Notes: a model not told the origin generated them from the letters alone. 64,000 nucleotides of DNA from CAXBOO01 sp963977425 (GCA_963977425.1 CAXBOO010000003.1:186001-250000); one strand, 5' to 3'; shown: positions 26,428 through 35,655, numbered from the stretch's first letter. Made by a program: numbers and translations.

Positions 26428-26744
26428 AAAGCATCAGCAGCACAGAACTAAAAAGCTGGATTGACAGCAAAAAAGATTTTCAACTTATTGATGTTCGCGA
26501 AAGCGATGAATTAGAAATTTGTAGCCTTTCACAGGCACATCATATTGCATTGGGTACAGTACCTCAGCATTTAGATGCAATAGCAACCGACAAACCTGTT
26601 GTTTTCATGTGCCGTTCAGGCAAGCGCTCATCGAATGCTTTGTTTTTTGCCCAAGAGCAAATTCAAAACGGTGATTTTTACAATCTAGATGGCGGTATTT
26701 TAGGCTGGATATCGAGTGTTGATAGCAGCATGACGCCTTACTAA
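26424..26744 (+). CDS. Single-domain rhodanese
   Basis: A 106-residue single rhodanese domain. DVRESDELEI carries the usual DVRE turn, and the active loop is CRSGKRS with the sulfur-carrying Cys near residue 71, followed by NLDGGILGW. It probably moves sulfane sulfur in the cytoplasm or handles thiosulfate. It overlaps the ComA-like gene by 4 bp (ATGA) and precedes the DUF368 gene by 6 bp, so they share a transcript. Confidence 0.92.
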   Translation: MKSISSTELKSWIDSKKDFQLIDVRESDELEICSLSQAHHIALGTVPQHLDAIATDKPVVFMCRSGKRSSNALFFAQEQIQNGDFYNLDGGILGWISSVDSSMTPY

Positions 26745-26750
26745 ACACCT

Positions 26751-27713
26751 ATGCGCGATAAAATATTTATAGCTCTTAAAGGGCTAGCTATGGGCATGGC
26801 CGAGGTTGTTCCTGGAGTTTCTGGTGGCACTATTGCTTTTATCAGTGGTATTTACCCAACACTAATGGAGTCTATAAGCTCGCTTAAACCTTCATTGATT
26901 GGCTTATTATTCAAAGGTCAGTTCAAGGAGTTTTCCAAACAACTCAATCTTGCCTTTTTGATTCCTTTAGGAGCAGGAATGGTAATTGGTTTGGTAACCG
27001 GTGTTTTGTTTATTTCTTATTTATTAGAGCACTTCCCTCTCCCATTATGGGCCTTCTTTTTTGGACTTATTTTAGCTTCGGCTTTGTATGTTTTCAAGCA
27101 AATTAAAGCCTTTAGCCTAACCACTGTTGTTCTTACTATAGTTGCAACGGCATTGGCTTACTACGTTACTATTGCCAATCCTCTTGGCGGAAGCACAAGT
27201 TTAGTTTTGGTGTTTTTTAGTGGTGTAATTGCTATTTCGGCGATGGTACTGCCTGGTCTTTCAGGATCCTTCATACTCTTATTGTTGGGTATGTACTCTG
27301 TAGTTTTGCCTACAGTTAAGAGCTTGCTTAAATCGCCTGAGTTGGATGCATTTATACTTGTTTCTGTTTTTGCTACAGGATGTCTTATAGGTCTAATTTC
27401 ATTCGCTAGATTGATGTCTTACGCGTTCAAAAAACAACCCAACAATACTTTGGCCGTTTTGCTGGGTTTTATGATTGGGTCGTTGAACAAAGTTTGGCCT
27501 TGGCAAGAAGTAACCAACACCAGAATTAACTCTGGAGGAGAAACGGTTGTTTTTACATCAAAAAGTGTTTTGCCAAATGTATTTTCACAATTAGAGAATA
27601 ATTTCTTGTACGGCAACAATCCTCAAATTGCTACTGTAATTGTATGCATGGTATTAGGTTTTGCTTTGGTGTTTTTACTCGACAAGTTTGGCTCAAAAGC
27701 TGAAACAAAATGA
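26751..27713 (+). CDS. DUF368 family integral membrane protein
   Basis: A 320-residue protein with about eight to nine hydrophobic helices. The N-terminal GLAMGMAEVVPGVSGGTIAF and the repeated AMVLPGLSGSFILLLLGMY in the second half are the duplicated signature of DUF368. Members of this family have been implicated in recycling the lipid carrier undecaprenyl phosphate across the membrane; I cannot tell from sequence whether this one does so. It overlaps aroE by 4 bp. Confidence 0.88.
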   Translation: MRDKIFIALKGLAMGMAEVVPGVSGGTIAFISGIYPTLMESISSLKPSLIGLLFKGQFKEFSKQLNLAFLIPLGAGMVIGLVTGVLFISYLLEHFPLPLWAFFFGLILASALYVFKQIKAFSLTTVVLTIVATALAYYVTIANPLGGSTSLVLVFFSGVIAISAMVLPGLSGSFILLLLGMYSVVLPTVKSLLKSPELDAFILVSVFATGCLIGLISFARLMSYAFKKQPNNTLAVLLGFMIGSLNKVWPWQEVTNTRINSGGETVVFTSKSVLPNVFSQLENNFLYGNNPQIATVIVCMVLGFALVFLLDKFGSKAETK

Positions 27714-28441
27714 AACTAGGTTTATTAGGTCGCACACTCAGTCATAGTTTTAGTAGAACCTATTTTACGGACAAATTCAAGAAACTAAACCTTGAAAGCT
27801 TCACTTACGACAACTATGAATTGGACACTGAGGCTGATGTAAAAGTCTTCAAGTCAGGTGATTCATTAAATCTTAACGGATTCAACGTTACCATTCCTTA
27901 TAAGGAAACTGTTTTCAATTTATGCGATGAATTGAGCCCGGAAGCCAAAGCAATTGGAGCTGTTAATTGTGTGAAGGTGGTGGATGGCAAATGGCATGGG
28001 TACAATACCGATTCCATTGGTTTTTTAAAATCGATAGCTCCATTTTTAGAACCACAGCACAACAACGCGCTTATTTTTGGAACTGGAGGCGCTAGCAAAG
28101 CCATTCAATACGCTCTTACCTCAAAAGGCATCAAAACATTTGTAGTTGGGAGAACCTCGGGCGATTTAATGCTCAACGAAATACAACCAGTGCATGTTGA
28201 GCATTGCAAACTATTGGTAAACTGCACTCCGGTTGGGATGCACCCAAAAATTGATGAAACCCTCCCACTTCCGTTCGAAGTTATGAACGAGGATTATTTG
28301 GCCGTTGATTTGATATACAATCCAGAAAAAACGCAATTCTTACAATTGGCGGAACAACAATCAGCATGCATTGTTAATGGCAAAGCCATGTTGCATTTTC
28401 AAGCAGAAGCTTCGTGGGATATTTGGAACACCTCAAAATGA
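27710..28441 (+). CDS. aroE: Shikimate dehydrogenase
   Basis: A 243-residue enzyme reducing 3-dehydroshikimate in aromatic amino acid synthesis. GLLGRTLSHSFS binds substrate; the catalytic Lys lies in NVTIPYKE; AIGAVNC and YNTDSIGF are conserved; the NADP-binding loop is FGTGGASKAI and the end has VNGKAMLHFQA. It is somewhat shorter than E. coli AroE (272), as is common in Bacteroidota. It follows the DUF368 gene with a 4-bp overlap. Confidence 0.94.
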   Translation: MKLGLLGRTLSHSFSRTYFTDKFKKLNLESFTYDNYELDTEADVKVFKSGDSLNLNGFNVTIPYKETVFNLCDELSPEAKAIGAVNCVKVVDGKWHGYNTDSIGFLKSIAPFLEPQHNNALIFGTGGASKAIQYALTSKGIKTFVVGRTSGDLMLNEIQPVHVEHCKLLVNCTPVGMHPKIDETLPLPFEVMNEDYLAVDLIYNPEKTQFLQLAEQQSACIVNGKAMLHFQAEASWDIWNTSK

Positions 28442-28465
28442 ACGCAGTAACCATTGATGTAGCTT

Positions 28466-28954
28466 ATGACACTATTAGAATTCATTGAATCTCTTAACGA
28501 GCGCAAGCAGTACGATTTAGCGTTGGAATTTTGTGACAGAACTTTAGCAATATGGAATGAATACGCCAATTCACATGCTTTAGAATACACCGATACAGTA
28601 GTTGGAACAAAGCATACAGTTAAAAGCGATATCCTTACTCGCGCTTTGATGGTTGTAAAAAATGAATTGGATGTTCCCAAGTCACAAACGCATGAAATAG
28701 TGTTAATTCGACAAGAATTAAGCGACCCTATAGTTGCATTACAAGATCTTGATTGGGAGTTACCCAAACCAGTTGAAATGAGTTTCTACGCTATCCGTAA
28801 TCTAATAGATAGAATAGATGGACAAGAAACGACGGTATTCAATGAACCGCAATTATTTGTAGTGGTCAACCAAGCTATTGAAGCTCTAATGCTTATCAAC
28901 GCAATAAACGAAACAGAAATTTCTGAAATTTTTGAGAAATACGCCGTTAAATAA
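28466..28954 (+). CDS. Hypothetical protein
   Basis: A 162-residue, mostly helical, soluble protein with no signal peptide. The start MTLLEFIESLNERKQYDLALEF is reminiscent of a TPR-like helix pair, but there is no repeat. It follows aroE by 24 bp and is probably the last gene of that operon. I do not recognise the family and see no catalytic motif. Confidence 0.65.
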   Translation: MTLLEFIESLNERKQYDLALEFCDRTLAIWNEYANSHALEYTDTVVGTKHTVKSDILTRALMVVKNELDVPKSQTHEIVLIRQELSDPIVALQDLDWELPKPVEMSFYAIRNLIDRIDGQETTVFNEPQLFVVVNQAIEALMLINAINETEISEIFEKYAVK

Positions 28955-29034
28955 CCCACATTCAAACATCAAATTGAAGGCTTAAACTCTTGGGTTATTA
29001 GGAATATGTAAATTACAAGTAAAATTTACCACTA

Positions 29035-29619
29035 ATGGCTACCAAAACTGTTGATGAATACATCGAAAATCAATCGAATTGGAATAAAGAACTACTCATT
29101 TTAAGAGATATTTTAAGTTCTATAAATCTTGAAGAAAGCATCAAATGGGGAGCCCCAACCTATAGTTACAAAGGACAAAACATTGTTGGAATTGCCGCTT
29201 TCAAAAACTACTTCGGACTTTGGTTCTTTCAGGGTGCATTAATTAACGATACTCACAAAGTATTGATAAATGCTCAAGAAGAAAAAACTAAAGCCATGCG
29301 CCAATTGCGATTTAACTCGGTTGATGAAGTTGACGCAAAAATCATCATCAACTATGTAACACAAGCCATGAAAATGGTAGACGATGGAGTAAAAATAATG
29401 CCAGAGAAAAAAGCTTTAGAAATTCCAATTATGTTGGAAAAAATGTTGGAAAACCTGCCCGACTTGGCTAAGAATTTCAATGCAATGGGATTGACTAAAC
29501 AACGTGAGTTCTGCGATTACATAAACGAAGCCAAGCAACAAGCTACTAAAGAACGTAGGCTCGATAAAGTTTTAGAACACATTGAAAACAATAAAGGGCT
29601 AAACGAGAAATACCGTTAA
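29035..29619 (+). CDS. YdeI/OmpD-associated, DUF1801-type protein
   Basis: A 194-residue cytoplasmic protein. Residues about 5-110 match the DUF1801 fold (YIENQSNWNKELLILRDIL, ESIKWGAPTYSYKGQNIVGI, FGLWFFQGALIND), and the C-terminal third (FNAMGLTKQREFCDYINEAKQQATKERRL) is the YdeI/OmdA helical motif. The family is linked by name to bacteriocin protection and iron handling, but its biochemistry is unclear. A paralogue with an added Fe-S motif lies at 38210-38851. Possibly co-transcribed with the TM2 gene 30 bp downstream. Confidence 0.85.
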   Translation: MATKTVDEYIENQSNWNKELLILRDILSSINLEESIKWGAPTYSYKGQNIVGIAAFKNYFGLWFFQGALINDTHKVLINAQEEKTKAMRQLRFNSVDEVDAKIIINYVTQAMKMVDDGVKIMPEKKALEIPIMLEKMLENLPDLAKNFNAMGLTKQREFCDYINEAKQQATKERRLDKVLEHIENNKGLNEKYR

Positions 29620-29648
29620 ACAGAACATTCATTTACAAAACACAAATC

Positions 29649-29873
29649 ATGTACAGAACAGAAATGATCAGCAATAAAGGCTTCGTTCCGATGCTTTTAC
29701 TTTGTTTTTTCTTTGGCTACTTAGGCATTCATCGTTTTTATGCCGGAAAACCGCTCACTGGAATATTAATGTTAATTACCCTTGGTGGATTTGGTGTTTG
29801 GACCATCATCGATTTTATCATGATTGCTCTTGGCAATTTCACCGACGGCAACGGTTTGAAAATTAAAAACTAA
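29649..29873 (+). CDS. TM2 domain protein
   Basis: A 74-residue membrane protein with the TM2 domain: two hydrophobic helices joined by GIHRFYAGK and ending GVWTIIDFIMIALG. Small TM2 proteins are common in bacteria but without known function. The gene ends 2 bp before the stop of the convergent phosphodiesterase gene. Confidence 0.9.
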   Translation: MYRTEMISNKGFVPMLLLCFFFGYLGIHRFYAGKPLTGILMLITLGGFGVWTIIDFIMIALGNFTDGNGLKIKN

Positions 29874-29875
29874 GT

Positions 29876-30748
29876 CTACTTAAACGCATCGGTTACAACC
29901 TTACCTCGCCAAGATTTTGGTGGTTTTACACCTAATATTTTGGCTATGGTTGTCCCCGTGTCATAGGTAATAATGGCGTCCGATATTTCGTGGTTCTCTT
30001 TGATTTTTCTTCCCCAAATAATCCACGGAATTTCCATTTCTCGTAATGATTTACCTCCATGCCCCTTGCCAACACCACCATGATCGGCAGTAAATACAAT
30101 GATGTAATCTTTTAAAACTCCTTCTTGTTCTAATTGCTCCATGAATGAACCTAAAAGCGCATCAATTTCTTCTAATGCCGTGTAATATTCAGGGGTGTCG
30201 TGTCCTATCACATGACCTGTATGGTCAGGTTCGTCCAAATGAATGAATGTAAAAACAGGCGATTCATCCACAATGAACCGTATCGATTTAGCAATGGTTG
30301 ACGAATCGGTTTCTGGGTTAGAATATTTATCCAAAATGGATTTTTCAATCAAATGAGAAATGCCACCCCAAGTATAAATTGCTCCTTTTATAGCTTTTGG
30401 CTTTTGTTGCTCTAATACAGTAAATATGGTCGGATAAATTTCTTCCTCTCCTTTTACTATTGGTTTAATTTCTGGCGTTTTGCTTCCCCATTTAGTGAAT
30501 CCATGCAATTCTGGCGGGCTACCAGTTAAAATAGAGGCCCAATTCACAGCACTTGATGAAGGCAGTACACATCGAGCTTTAAGGCTGTAACTTCCTTCTT
30601 TCATCAAACGTCTTATGTTAGGAATTTCTGCTTTTTCGAAGGCATAAGCCCCCAAGCCGTCAACGCCAATAAGAATTACTTTTTTTTGTCCCATTAGCAA
30701 ACTTGTGCCAATGATCAAGCTTAGAATTAAAGCCAGTTTTAACTTCAT
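29876..30748 (-). CDS. Type I phosphodiesterase / alkaline phosphatase superfamily protein, secreted
   Basis: A 290-residue secreted hydrolase. After the signal peptide, IGVDGLGAYAF provides the first metal Asp, PSSSAVNWASILTGSPPELHG contains the likely nucleophile Ser/Thr region and conserved SPPEHG-like turn, HLDEPDHTGHVIG supplies metal Asp and His, and FTADHGGVGKGHGG the second metal Asp-His. The pattern matches nucleotide pyrophosphatase/phosphodiesterase-type enzymes. An earlier in-frame ATG at 30793 would add 15 residues before the signal peptide; the start at 30748 gives a clean signal, so I prefer it. Confidence 0.88.
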   Translation of the reverse strand: MKLKLALILSLIIGTSLLMGQKKVILIGVDGLGAYAFEKAEIPNIRRLMKEGSYSLKARCVLPSSSAVNWASILTGSPPELHGFTKWGSKTPEIKPIVKGEEEIYPTIFTVLEQQKPKAIKGAIYTWGGISHLIEKSILDKYSNPETDSSTIAKSIRFIVDESPVFTFIHLDEPDHTGHVIGHDTPEYYTALEEIDALLGSFMEQLEQEGVLKDYIIVFTADHGGVGKGHGGKSLREMEIPWIIWGRKIKENHEISDAIITYDTGTTIAKILGVKPPKSWRGKVVTDAFK

Positions 30749-30820
30749 AAAGATTATCAATGAATGTCCAAATAAAGCAAGATTTTGATGCATTAAAATT
30801 ATTGTTTGTTCAATTGATGT

Positions 30821-31513
30821 CTAGAATCTATAAGTGAGGTAACAAAAACTACGAGCCGATAAGGAAACATTTGACTTGTTGAATGAAGACAACTTATTTG
30901 AACCTACAAAATATTCAATCTTTTGAACGGGCGATTCATTATTCCTTGGTGATTCATCTTCTGGAGTCCCTCCTATTGTAATAAAATTAACTTCTAATTT
31001 CAGAGATATTCTTTGGCTTAGAGCTACGTTTACACCCGTTTTCATTAATGCACCTGTTGGATTAATAGAATGTCGTTTGTATTCTCTATAATCTGTAAAA
31101 TAAACCGACGGTATTTGAATATATCCTTCTTCGGTTTGTGAGCCAATTATCAATCCAAGCCCTACATAAAACAGACCATCCCTTCTTTGGTAAACAATAG
31201 AGGGCTTAAAAGCAAAACCCTTCATTCTGTAATCGGTAAAACCATTTTCTAAATCACCCACTTGAATGTTGTTGTATTCAATAGCCAGTGCAGTATAAAA
31301 ATTGTTTGAAAACTGATAGTGTATTTCTGCTGATGGTCTGATTACATTGCTTTGTCCGTGGCTATTGAAATTTGACACTATCGGTGTGAAAAAAGCCCCA
31401 AAAGCATCTACTCCAATAGAAATATCACTCAATCTAGTTACACCATCTTCTTGCGACAAAAGTGGTTTTGAAATCAAAAGGATAAAAAAACTAATAATAA
31501 ATAGTGATCTCAT
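30821..31513 (-). CDS. Outer membrane beta-barrel-like protein, DUF6048 type
   Basis: A 230-residue protein with a signal peptide (MRSLFIISFFILLI, ending PLLSQ) and alternating beta strands ending in an aromatic residue (FCYLTYRF), as in outer membrane barrels. With the DUF6452-type lipoprotein gene just upstream, overlapping by 23 bp, it matches a pair often seen together in Flavobacteriia. Family naming is from memory and moderately certain. An upstream ATG at 31570 would put 19 extra residues before the signal, so 31513 is more likely. Function unknown. Confidence 0.68.
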   Translation of the reverse strand: MRSLFIISFFILLISKPLLSQEDGVTRLSDISIGVDAFGAFFTPIVSNFNSHGQSNVIRPSAEIHYQFSNNFYTALAIEYNNIQVGDLENGFTDYRMKGFAFKPSIVYQRRDGLFYVGLGLIIGSQTEEGYIQIPSVYFTDYREYKRHSINPTGALMKTGVNVALSQRISLKLEVNFITIGGTPEDESPRNNESPVQKIEYFVGSNKLSSFNKSNVSLSARSFCYLTYRF

Positions 31514-31922
31514 ATTCAGTTTTATCAAATGAAGCATCGGTTGAAAATGTAGATTGTGTAAGGTTTTCATTGCTTATTTTCATACAATAAGAACCATTTA
31601 AATAGTCTAAATCACGGAGATAAGATATGGAGATAGTATCTATTTCATTTTCCGTACTATCGTTGATATACTTTGTGAAAATATAAGTTACACTGTCCGA
31701 ATTTAGATTCAGGTACAATCTCCTATTTGGATTGAAGTTCAAATCGGTATCCATAGTAATCTCTCTAACAGATTCAAACCTTGGCAACATTTGCTGTCCT
31801 GAAAATGAATCAACAAAACGAACAAAAATACTGGGTTCTATTTCTTCACACCGCTCACAGGAACTGCTATTGAAGAGGATTAATCCAGCTGCACAAAACC
31901 AAAAAAATAATAATTGTTTCAT
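31491..31922 (-). CDS. DUF6452-type lipoprotein
   Basis: A 143-residue protein with a hydrophobic N terminus ending SSSCERCEE, consistent with a lipoprotein signal (Cys near residue 22), followed by a beta-rich region with FVDSFSGQQMLPRF and ends DKTEYEITIYY. It precedes and overlaps the barrel-like gene by 23 bp. Probably forms an envelope pair with it. Function unknown. Confidence 0.68.
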   Translation of the reverse strand: MKQLLFFWFCAAGLILFNSSSCERCEEIEPSIFVRFVDSFSGQQMLPRFESVREITMDTDLNFNPNRRLYLNLNSDSVTYIFTKYINDSTENEIDTISISYLRDLDYLNGSYCMKISNENLTQSTFSTDASFDKTEYEITIYY

Positions 31923-32015
31923 TGAAAAGCTTTTTAGAAATTCTTAATTTGTATTAAAGACAATAATAGTAATTTAACCTACCTAAAACTTACGTTCAAC
32001 CTCCATAATTTCATT

Positions 32016-33401
32016 ATGCATAAACTTACAGCCCTTTTAGCTTTAATATTATCATTTACATCGTATTCTCAATCTCCTGAAGGCACTTGGTATGGAGAAT
32101 TGAATGTTTATGGCAACAAACTTCCCTTGGAAGTGAAAATTGAAGGACAGAAGAAGAATTGGACAGGTGAATTTCTTTCTCCCAACCAAAGTGATAAAGC
32201 AACCTCTTTAACCAACATCACCTTCAAAAAGAAGATGCTCGCATTTGAAACAGAAACAGGTGGTGCTACTTATTTAGGCAAAGTAAGCGAGGCTGAAATC
32301 AATGGGCAATTTACTCAAAACGGTTTGAGCTTTCCATTGATACTAACTAAGAAAAAACCAAAATCAACGCGACCACAAACTCCCAAAAAACCATTTGATT
32401 ACCATTCTGAAGATATAGAGTTCGAAAACAATAAAGCAGAAATTACTTTAAAAGGAACCTTTACTCGTCCCAAAAATGAAGGCAAATACCCCGTAGTGGT
32501 ATTGATTTCGGGTTCAGGACCTCAGGATAGAAATTCCAACATATTAGGACATAAATCCTTTATGGTTATTGCAGATGTGTTAAGTAATAATGGCATAGCT
32601 GTACTTCGATTTGATGATAGAGGAACTGCTGAATCAGAAGGCGATTTCTCATTGGCTACTTCTTACGATTTTGCTGAAGATGTAAAATCGGCCATTGACT
32701 ATTTGCGTACTCGACCGGACATTGATACATCAAAAATGGGTTTGATCGGACATAGCGAAGGGGGTGCAATAGCTCCATTAGTAGCTTCTACCCGACCAGA
32801 TGTTGCTTTCATTATATTGATGGCAGGAACTGGAGTAACAGGTGCAGAAGTACTCCTAAAGCAGCAAGAATTGATTTTGAGTAAATCGGGTATTTCAGAA
32901 GCCGATTTGAAATCATTAAAAACCATCAATACCGGAGCTTACACCATAGTTAAAGACGCTAAAGATCTAAAAGAGCAAAAGGAAAAGCTAACTGAATATT
33001 TCTTAAAAGAATACCCCAATTACCCAACTATACTGATGGGCGGAAACATGTCAAATGAACAATTCGCTAAAACTCAAACCAATGCCATCAGTTCGATATG
33101 GATGAGAACATTCTTACTATTCGATCCATCACAAGCATTAGAAACCATTCAATGCCCAGTATTGGCAATCAATGGCACGCATGATTTGCAAGTTGATGCC
33201 GATCAAAACCTTACAGCCATTGAAAAAGCCTTAAATAACGCCAACAATCCATCTGTTATTATCAAACGTTTTGAAGGTTTAAATCACTTATTTCAGGAAT
33301 CGGAAACAGGGCTTCCTAATGATTACGGTAAAATTGAGCAAACCATCTCATCCGAAGTTCTTACAACCATGAAGGACTGGATTTTGAAAACGACGAAGTA
33401 A
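32016..33401 (+). CDS. Secreted alpha/beta hydrolase
   Basis: A 461-residue secreted protein (signal ending SYSQ). Residues about 22-120 form a small beta domain (TWYGELNVYGNKLPLEVKI). The hydrolase domain follows: LISGSGPQDRNSN oxyanion region, RFDDRGTAES, the nucleophile in GLIGHSEGGAIAPL (Ser near residue 246), Asp in INGTHDLQVD and His in FEGLNHLFQ. This arrangement is common among secreted Bacteroidota esterase/peptidase-like hydrolases; the substrate is not predictable. It is monocistronic and converges with the SRAP gene. Confidence 0.88.
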   Translation: MHKLTALLALILSFTSYSQSPEGTWYGELNVYGNKLPLEVKIEGQKKNWTGEFLSPNQSDKATSLTNITFKKKMLAFETETGGATYLGKVSEAEINGQFTQNGLSFPLILTKKKPKSTRPQTPKKPFDYHSEDIEFENNKAEITLKGTFTRPKNEGKYPVVVLISGSGPQDRNSNILGHKSFMVIADVLSNNGIAVLRFDDRGTAESEGDFSLATSYDFAEDVKSAIDYLRTRPDIDTSKMGLIGHSEGGAIAPLVASTRPDVAFIILMAGTGVTGAEVLLKQQELILSKSGISEADLKSLKTINTGAYTIVKDAKDLKEQKEKLTEYFLKEYPNYPTILMGGNMSNEQFAKTQTNAISSIWMRTFLLFDPSQALETIQCPVLAINGTHDLQVDADQNLTAIEKALNNANNPSVIIKRFEGLNHLFQESETGLPNDYGKIEQTISSEVLTTMKDWILKTTK

Positions 33402-33411
33402 GTCTCGATTA

Positions 33412-34188
33412 TTACAATTCAGACGGCATAAAAAAACCTAATTCGGGATAATTTACGGTTCTCAAAATATCAGCGTTATTGGCACTTTTGTTTTTCCCGG
33501 TTATTTTAGAAACGGCATGAGCCTTTAAATTTTGTTTTCGTGCTTCAATAGCCAATGCATCTAAAGTGTTTTTATCGTTTCCCTGACTCAAAAATCGACC
33601 TATATCCATAGAATTTCCTAGAACAAGTGGCATTCTAGCTTCTTTATTTTTAGGGTTATTGTGCACCAATTTGGCTTTGTCATTGCCTTTGGTAGTGATG
33701 ATAGAAAAACTGCTTTGTTCTTCGTTATTGATGGGATTGGTCCATGCGTCGTACAAACACGCTACAGCTATTTGCTCTCCATCTTCACGATAAAATCTGT
33801 ACGGATACACGCCATTTCCAGAATGATGATGTTCGTAATAACCTTCTAACAACAAAACGCATCTACCCGTGGTTATTGAATTTTTAAACGATGCTTTTTC
33901 AAAGACACTTTCAGCACGAGCATTGATTGTTTTATTCGCAATAGCATTGGCTTCGGTGGAATTGTTTATCCAATTTGGAATAAGACCCCAAGATTTGTAA
34001 GACAAATTGAAATCTTGATCAACCAATAATACTTTAGGATGATCGAAACCGCTAACATGATAATACGGAGTATACAACTCTGCCATAAAAGCAAATTGCT
34101 TCCCCAGATCTAAGGGCAAATTGGGATCAAAATCGTAATACTTCTTAAACGAAGGTTTTTTAGTTTGTATTTGAGCGTGAAAACACAT
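33412..34188 (-). CDS. SOS response-associated peptidase (SRAP, YedK/HMCES family)
   Basis: A 258-residue SRAP protein. The catalytic Cys2 follows the initiator (MCFHAQ), which after Met removal forms a thiazolidine with abasic sites in single-stranded DNA. Asn/Arg of TINARAESVFEK, the catalytic Glu in LLEGYYEH and the C-terminal active-site block DKAKLVHNNPKNKEARMPLVL match, although the usual H-x-R-M-P is here spread with an insertion (HNNPKNKEARMP). It shields abasic sites during replication. Monocistronic. Confidence 0.88.
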   Translation of the reverse strand: MCFHAQIQTKKPSFKKYYDFDPNLPLDLGKQFAFMAELYTPYYHVSGFDHPKVLLVDQDFNLSYKSWGLIPNWINNSTEANAIANKTINARAESVFEKASFKNSITTGRCVLLLEGYYEHHHSGNGVYPYRFYREDGEQIAVACLYDAWTNPINNEEQSSFSIITTKGNDKAKLVHNNPKNKEARMPLVLGNSMDIGRFLSQGNDKNTLDALAIEARKQNLKAHAVSKITGKNKSANNADILRTVNYPELGFFMPSEL

Positions 34189-34247
34189 AAATGTTACTTC
34201 TGCTCTAATTTACATGGATTTTTTATTGGATCAACATCCAACTTGTA

Positions 34248-34724
34248 TTAGCTCAACTTTAGCGCTATTGACTTAAATGCAGCACCATCAGTCATCTCAC
34301 ATCCAGCCATTATCAATTTATAGACCTCGTTTACAGCTGCTCCTTCAAAGTCTTTGCTACTATACTGTACCACCAAACGTTTAAAATCAAGCTCAAATAC
34401 GATGTCTTCATCACTTAATTGATTCAGCGGTAACCCTTCGTATGTATCGTTAGCATGAACGACCATAAGTTGAATGCTTTTGTGACCAAGTTTGAAAAAA
34501 TAGAGTGCTTTATCTTCTCTTTTGGTTAAATATTCTGCTTTTTGTAGCACATTGGTCCATACCCAATCGCTAAAAGCAGCAACAATTCCATCGGCTTTTT
34601 GTTCATCGTCACGTTTCATGGCTATCCATTCGTCTTTGTCTATTTCGAAACTCGCTAAAAACAATTTGAACTCTTTTTCTAATAATTCCAACGCTTTTAT
34701 TGGGAGTAATGGATATTGTGCCAT
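34248..34724 (-). CDS. DUF6495-type hypothetical protein
   Basis: A 158-residue acidic cytoplasmic protein. The pattern EFKLFLASFEIDKDEWIAMK, then AFSDWVWTNVLQKAEYLTKRE resembles the Bacteroidota-only DUF6495 family as I remember it. No catalytic motif is seen. The gene is divergent from the S1-domain protein gene, whose -7 element lies about 20 bp before this gene's start. Confidence 0.65.
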   Translation of the reverse strand: MAQYPLLPIKALELLEKEFKLFLASFEIDKDEWIAMKRDDEQKADGIVAAFSDWVWTNVLQKAEYLTKREDKALYFFKLGHKSIQLMVVHANDTYEGLPLNQLSDEDIVFELDFKRLVVQYSSKDFEGAAVNEVYKLIMAGCEMTDGAAFKSIALKLS

Positions 34725-34743
34725 GCTACTTGCTTTTTGATGC

Positions 34744-34751
34744 TAACTTTG
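34744..34751 (+). promoter_or_regulatory. -7 promoter element of the CvfB-like gene
   Basis: TAACTTTG fits TAnnTTTG. Transcription near 34758 favours the ATG at 34773 over the in-frame start at 34716. Confidence 0.6.
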
Positions 34752-34772
34752 CGCAAATCTACAGCACTTATT

Positions 34773-35624
34773 ATGGAATTAGGTAAAATGCAAACACTTT
34801 TAGCCAACCGCGTGATGGAGCAAGGCTTTTACTTAAAAGATAAAGACGGAAACGAAGTTTTGCTTCCCAATAAATACGTTCCAGAAGGATTTGATGTTGA
34901 TCAAGAATTGGATGTTTTTGTATATCTCGATTCAATGCAACGCATTGTTGCTACTACAACCAAACCTTTAATGGAAGTAGATACTTTCGAATTTTTGGAA
35001 GTAAAGCAAATTTCAAAAGCAGGTTATTTCTTAGACCTCGGAATCGATAAGGAATTGTTTCTTCCATTTAGAGAGGCTTTATGGGAATATGAGGTTAACG
35101 AAATAATTTTGGTAAGAATGCTCTTGGATCCTGTTACCAATCGCCTAATGGCAAGCGCTAGAATCAATAAATATTTAAGCACCGAAAAACACACCTACAA
35201 AGCAGGAGACAAAGTTGAAATCATGATTTTTGACGAACACAGTCTTGGTCTTAATTGCTTGGTAGACAAATCATTTACAGGTGTATTGTACGAAAACGAA
35301 ATTTTTGAAGACCTACGCATTGGCGATAAAAAGTCTGGTTTTATAAAACGAGTACGCGACGATGGCAAATTGGATTTATCGCTCCACCCATTTGGTTACC
35401 GTAAAGTAGAACTTGCAACAGACACGGTGCTAAAATACTTGAATGAAAATGAAGGTTGCATAGAGTTAACCGACAAAAGCAAACCTGAAGAAATATACGA
35501 AGCCCTTAAAATGAGCAAAAAAGTCTTCAAAAAGGCGTTGGGCGATTTGTACAAACAAAAAATGGTTGTATTAGATACCGAATTCACTAAAACTGTATTA
35601 AGAGCAGAGCGCGACGCTAAGTAA
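34773..35624 (+). CDS. S1-domain RNA-binding protein, CvfB-like
   Basis: A 283-residue protein with tandem S1-like OB folds and a C-terminal winged helix, the plan of CvfB (YitL). Recognisable parts are GFYLKDKDGNEVLLPNKY, KAGYFLDLGIDKELFLPF (second S1), FIKRVRDDGKLDLSL (third) and the winged helix MSKKVFKKALGDLYKQK. Such proteins bind RNA and modulate virulence or stress genes in Firmicutes; the role here is unknown. The start was chosen by the promoter at 34744. A terminator follows. Confidence 0.88.
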   Translation: MELGKMQTLLANRVMEQGFYLKDKDGNEVLLPNKYVPEGFDVDQELDVFVYLDSMQRIVATTTKPLMEVDTFEFLEVKQISKAGYFLDLGIDKELFLPFREALWEYEVNEIILVRMLLDPVTNRLMASARINKYLSTEKHTYKAGDKVEIMIFDEHSLGLNCLVDKSFTGVLYENEIFEDLRIGDKKSGFIKRVRDDGKLDLSLHPFGYRKVELATDTVLKYLNENEGCIELTDKSKPEEIYEALKMSKKVFKKALGDLYKQKMVVLDTEFTKTVLRAERDAK

Positions 35625-35655
35625 GCAATTGATACTTTCTAAAATATTGAACATA

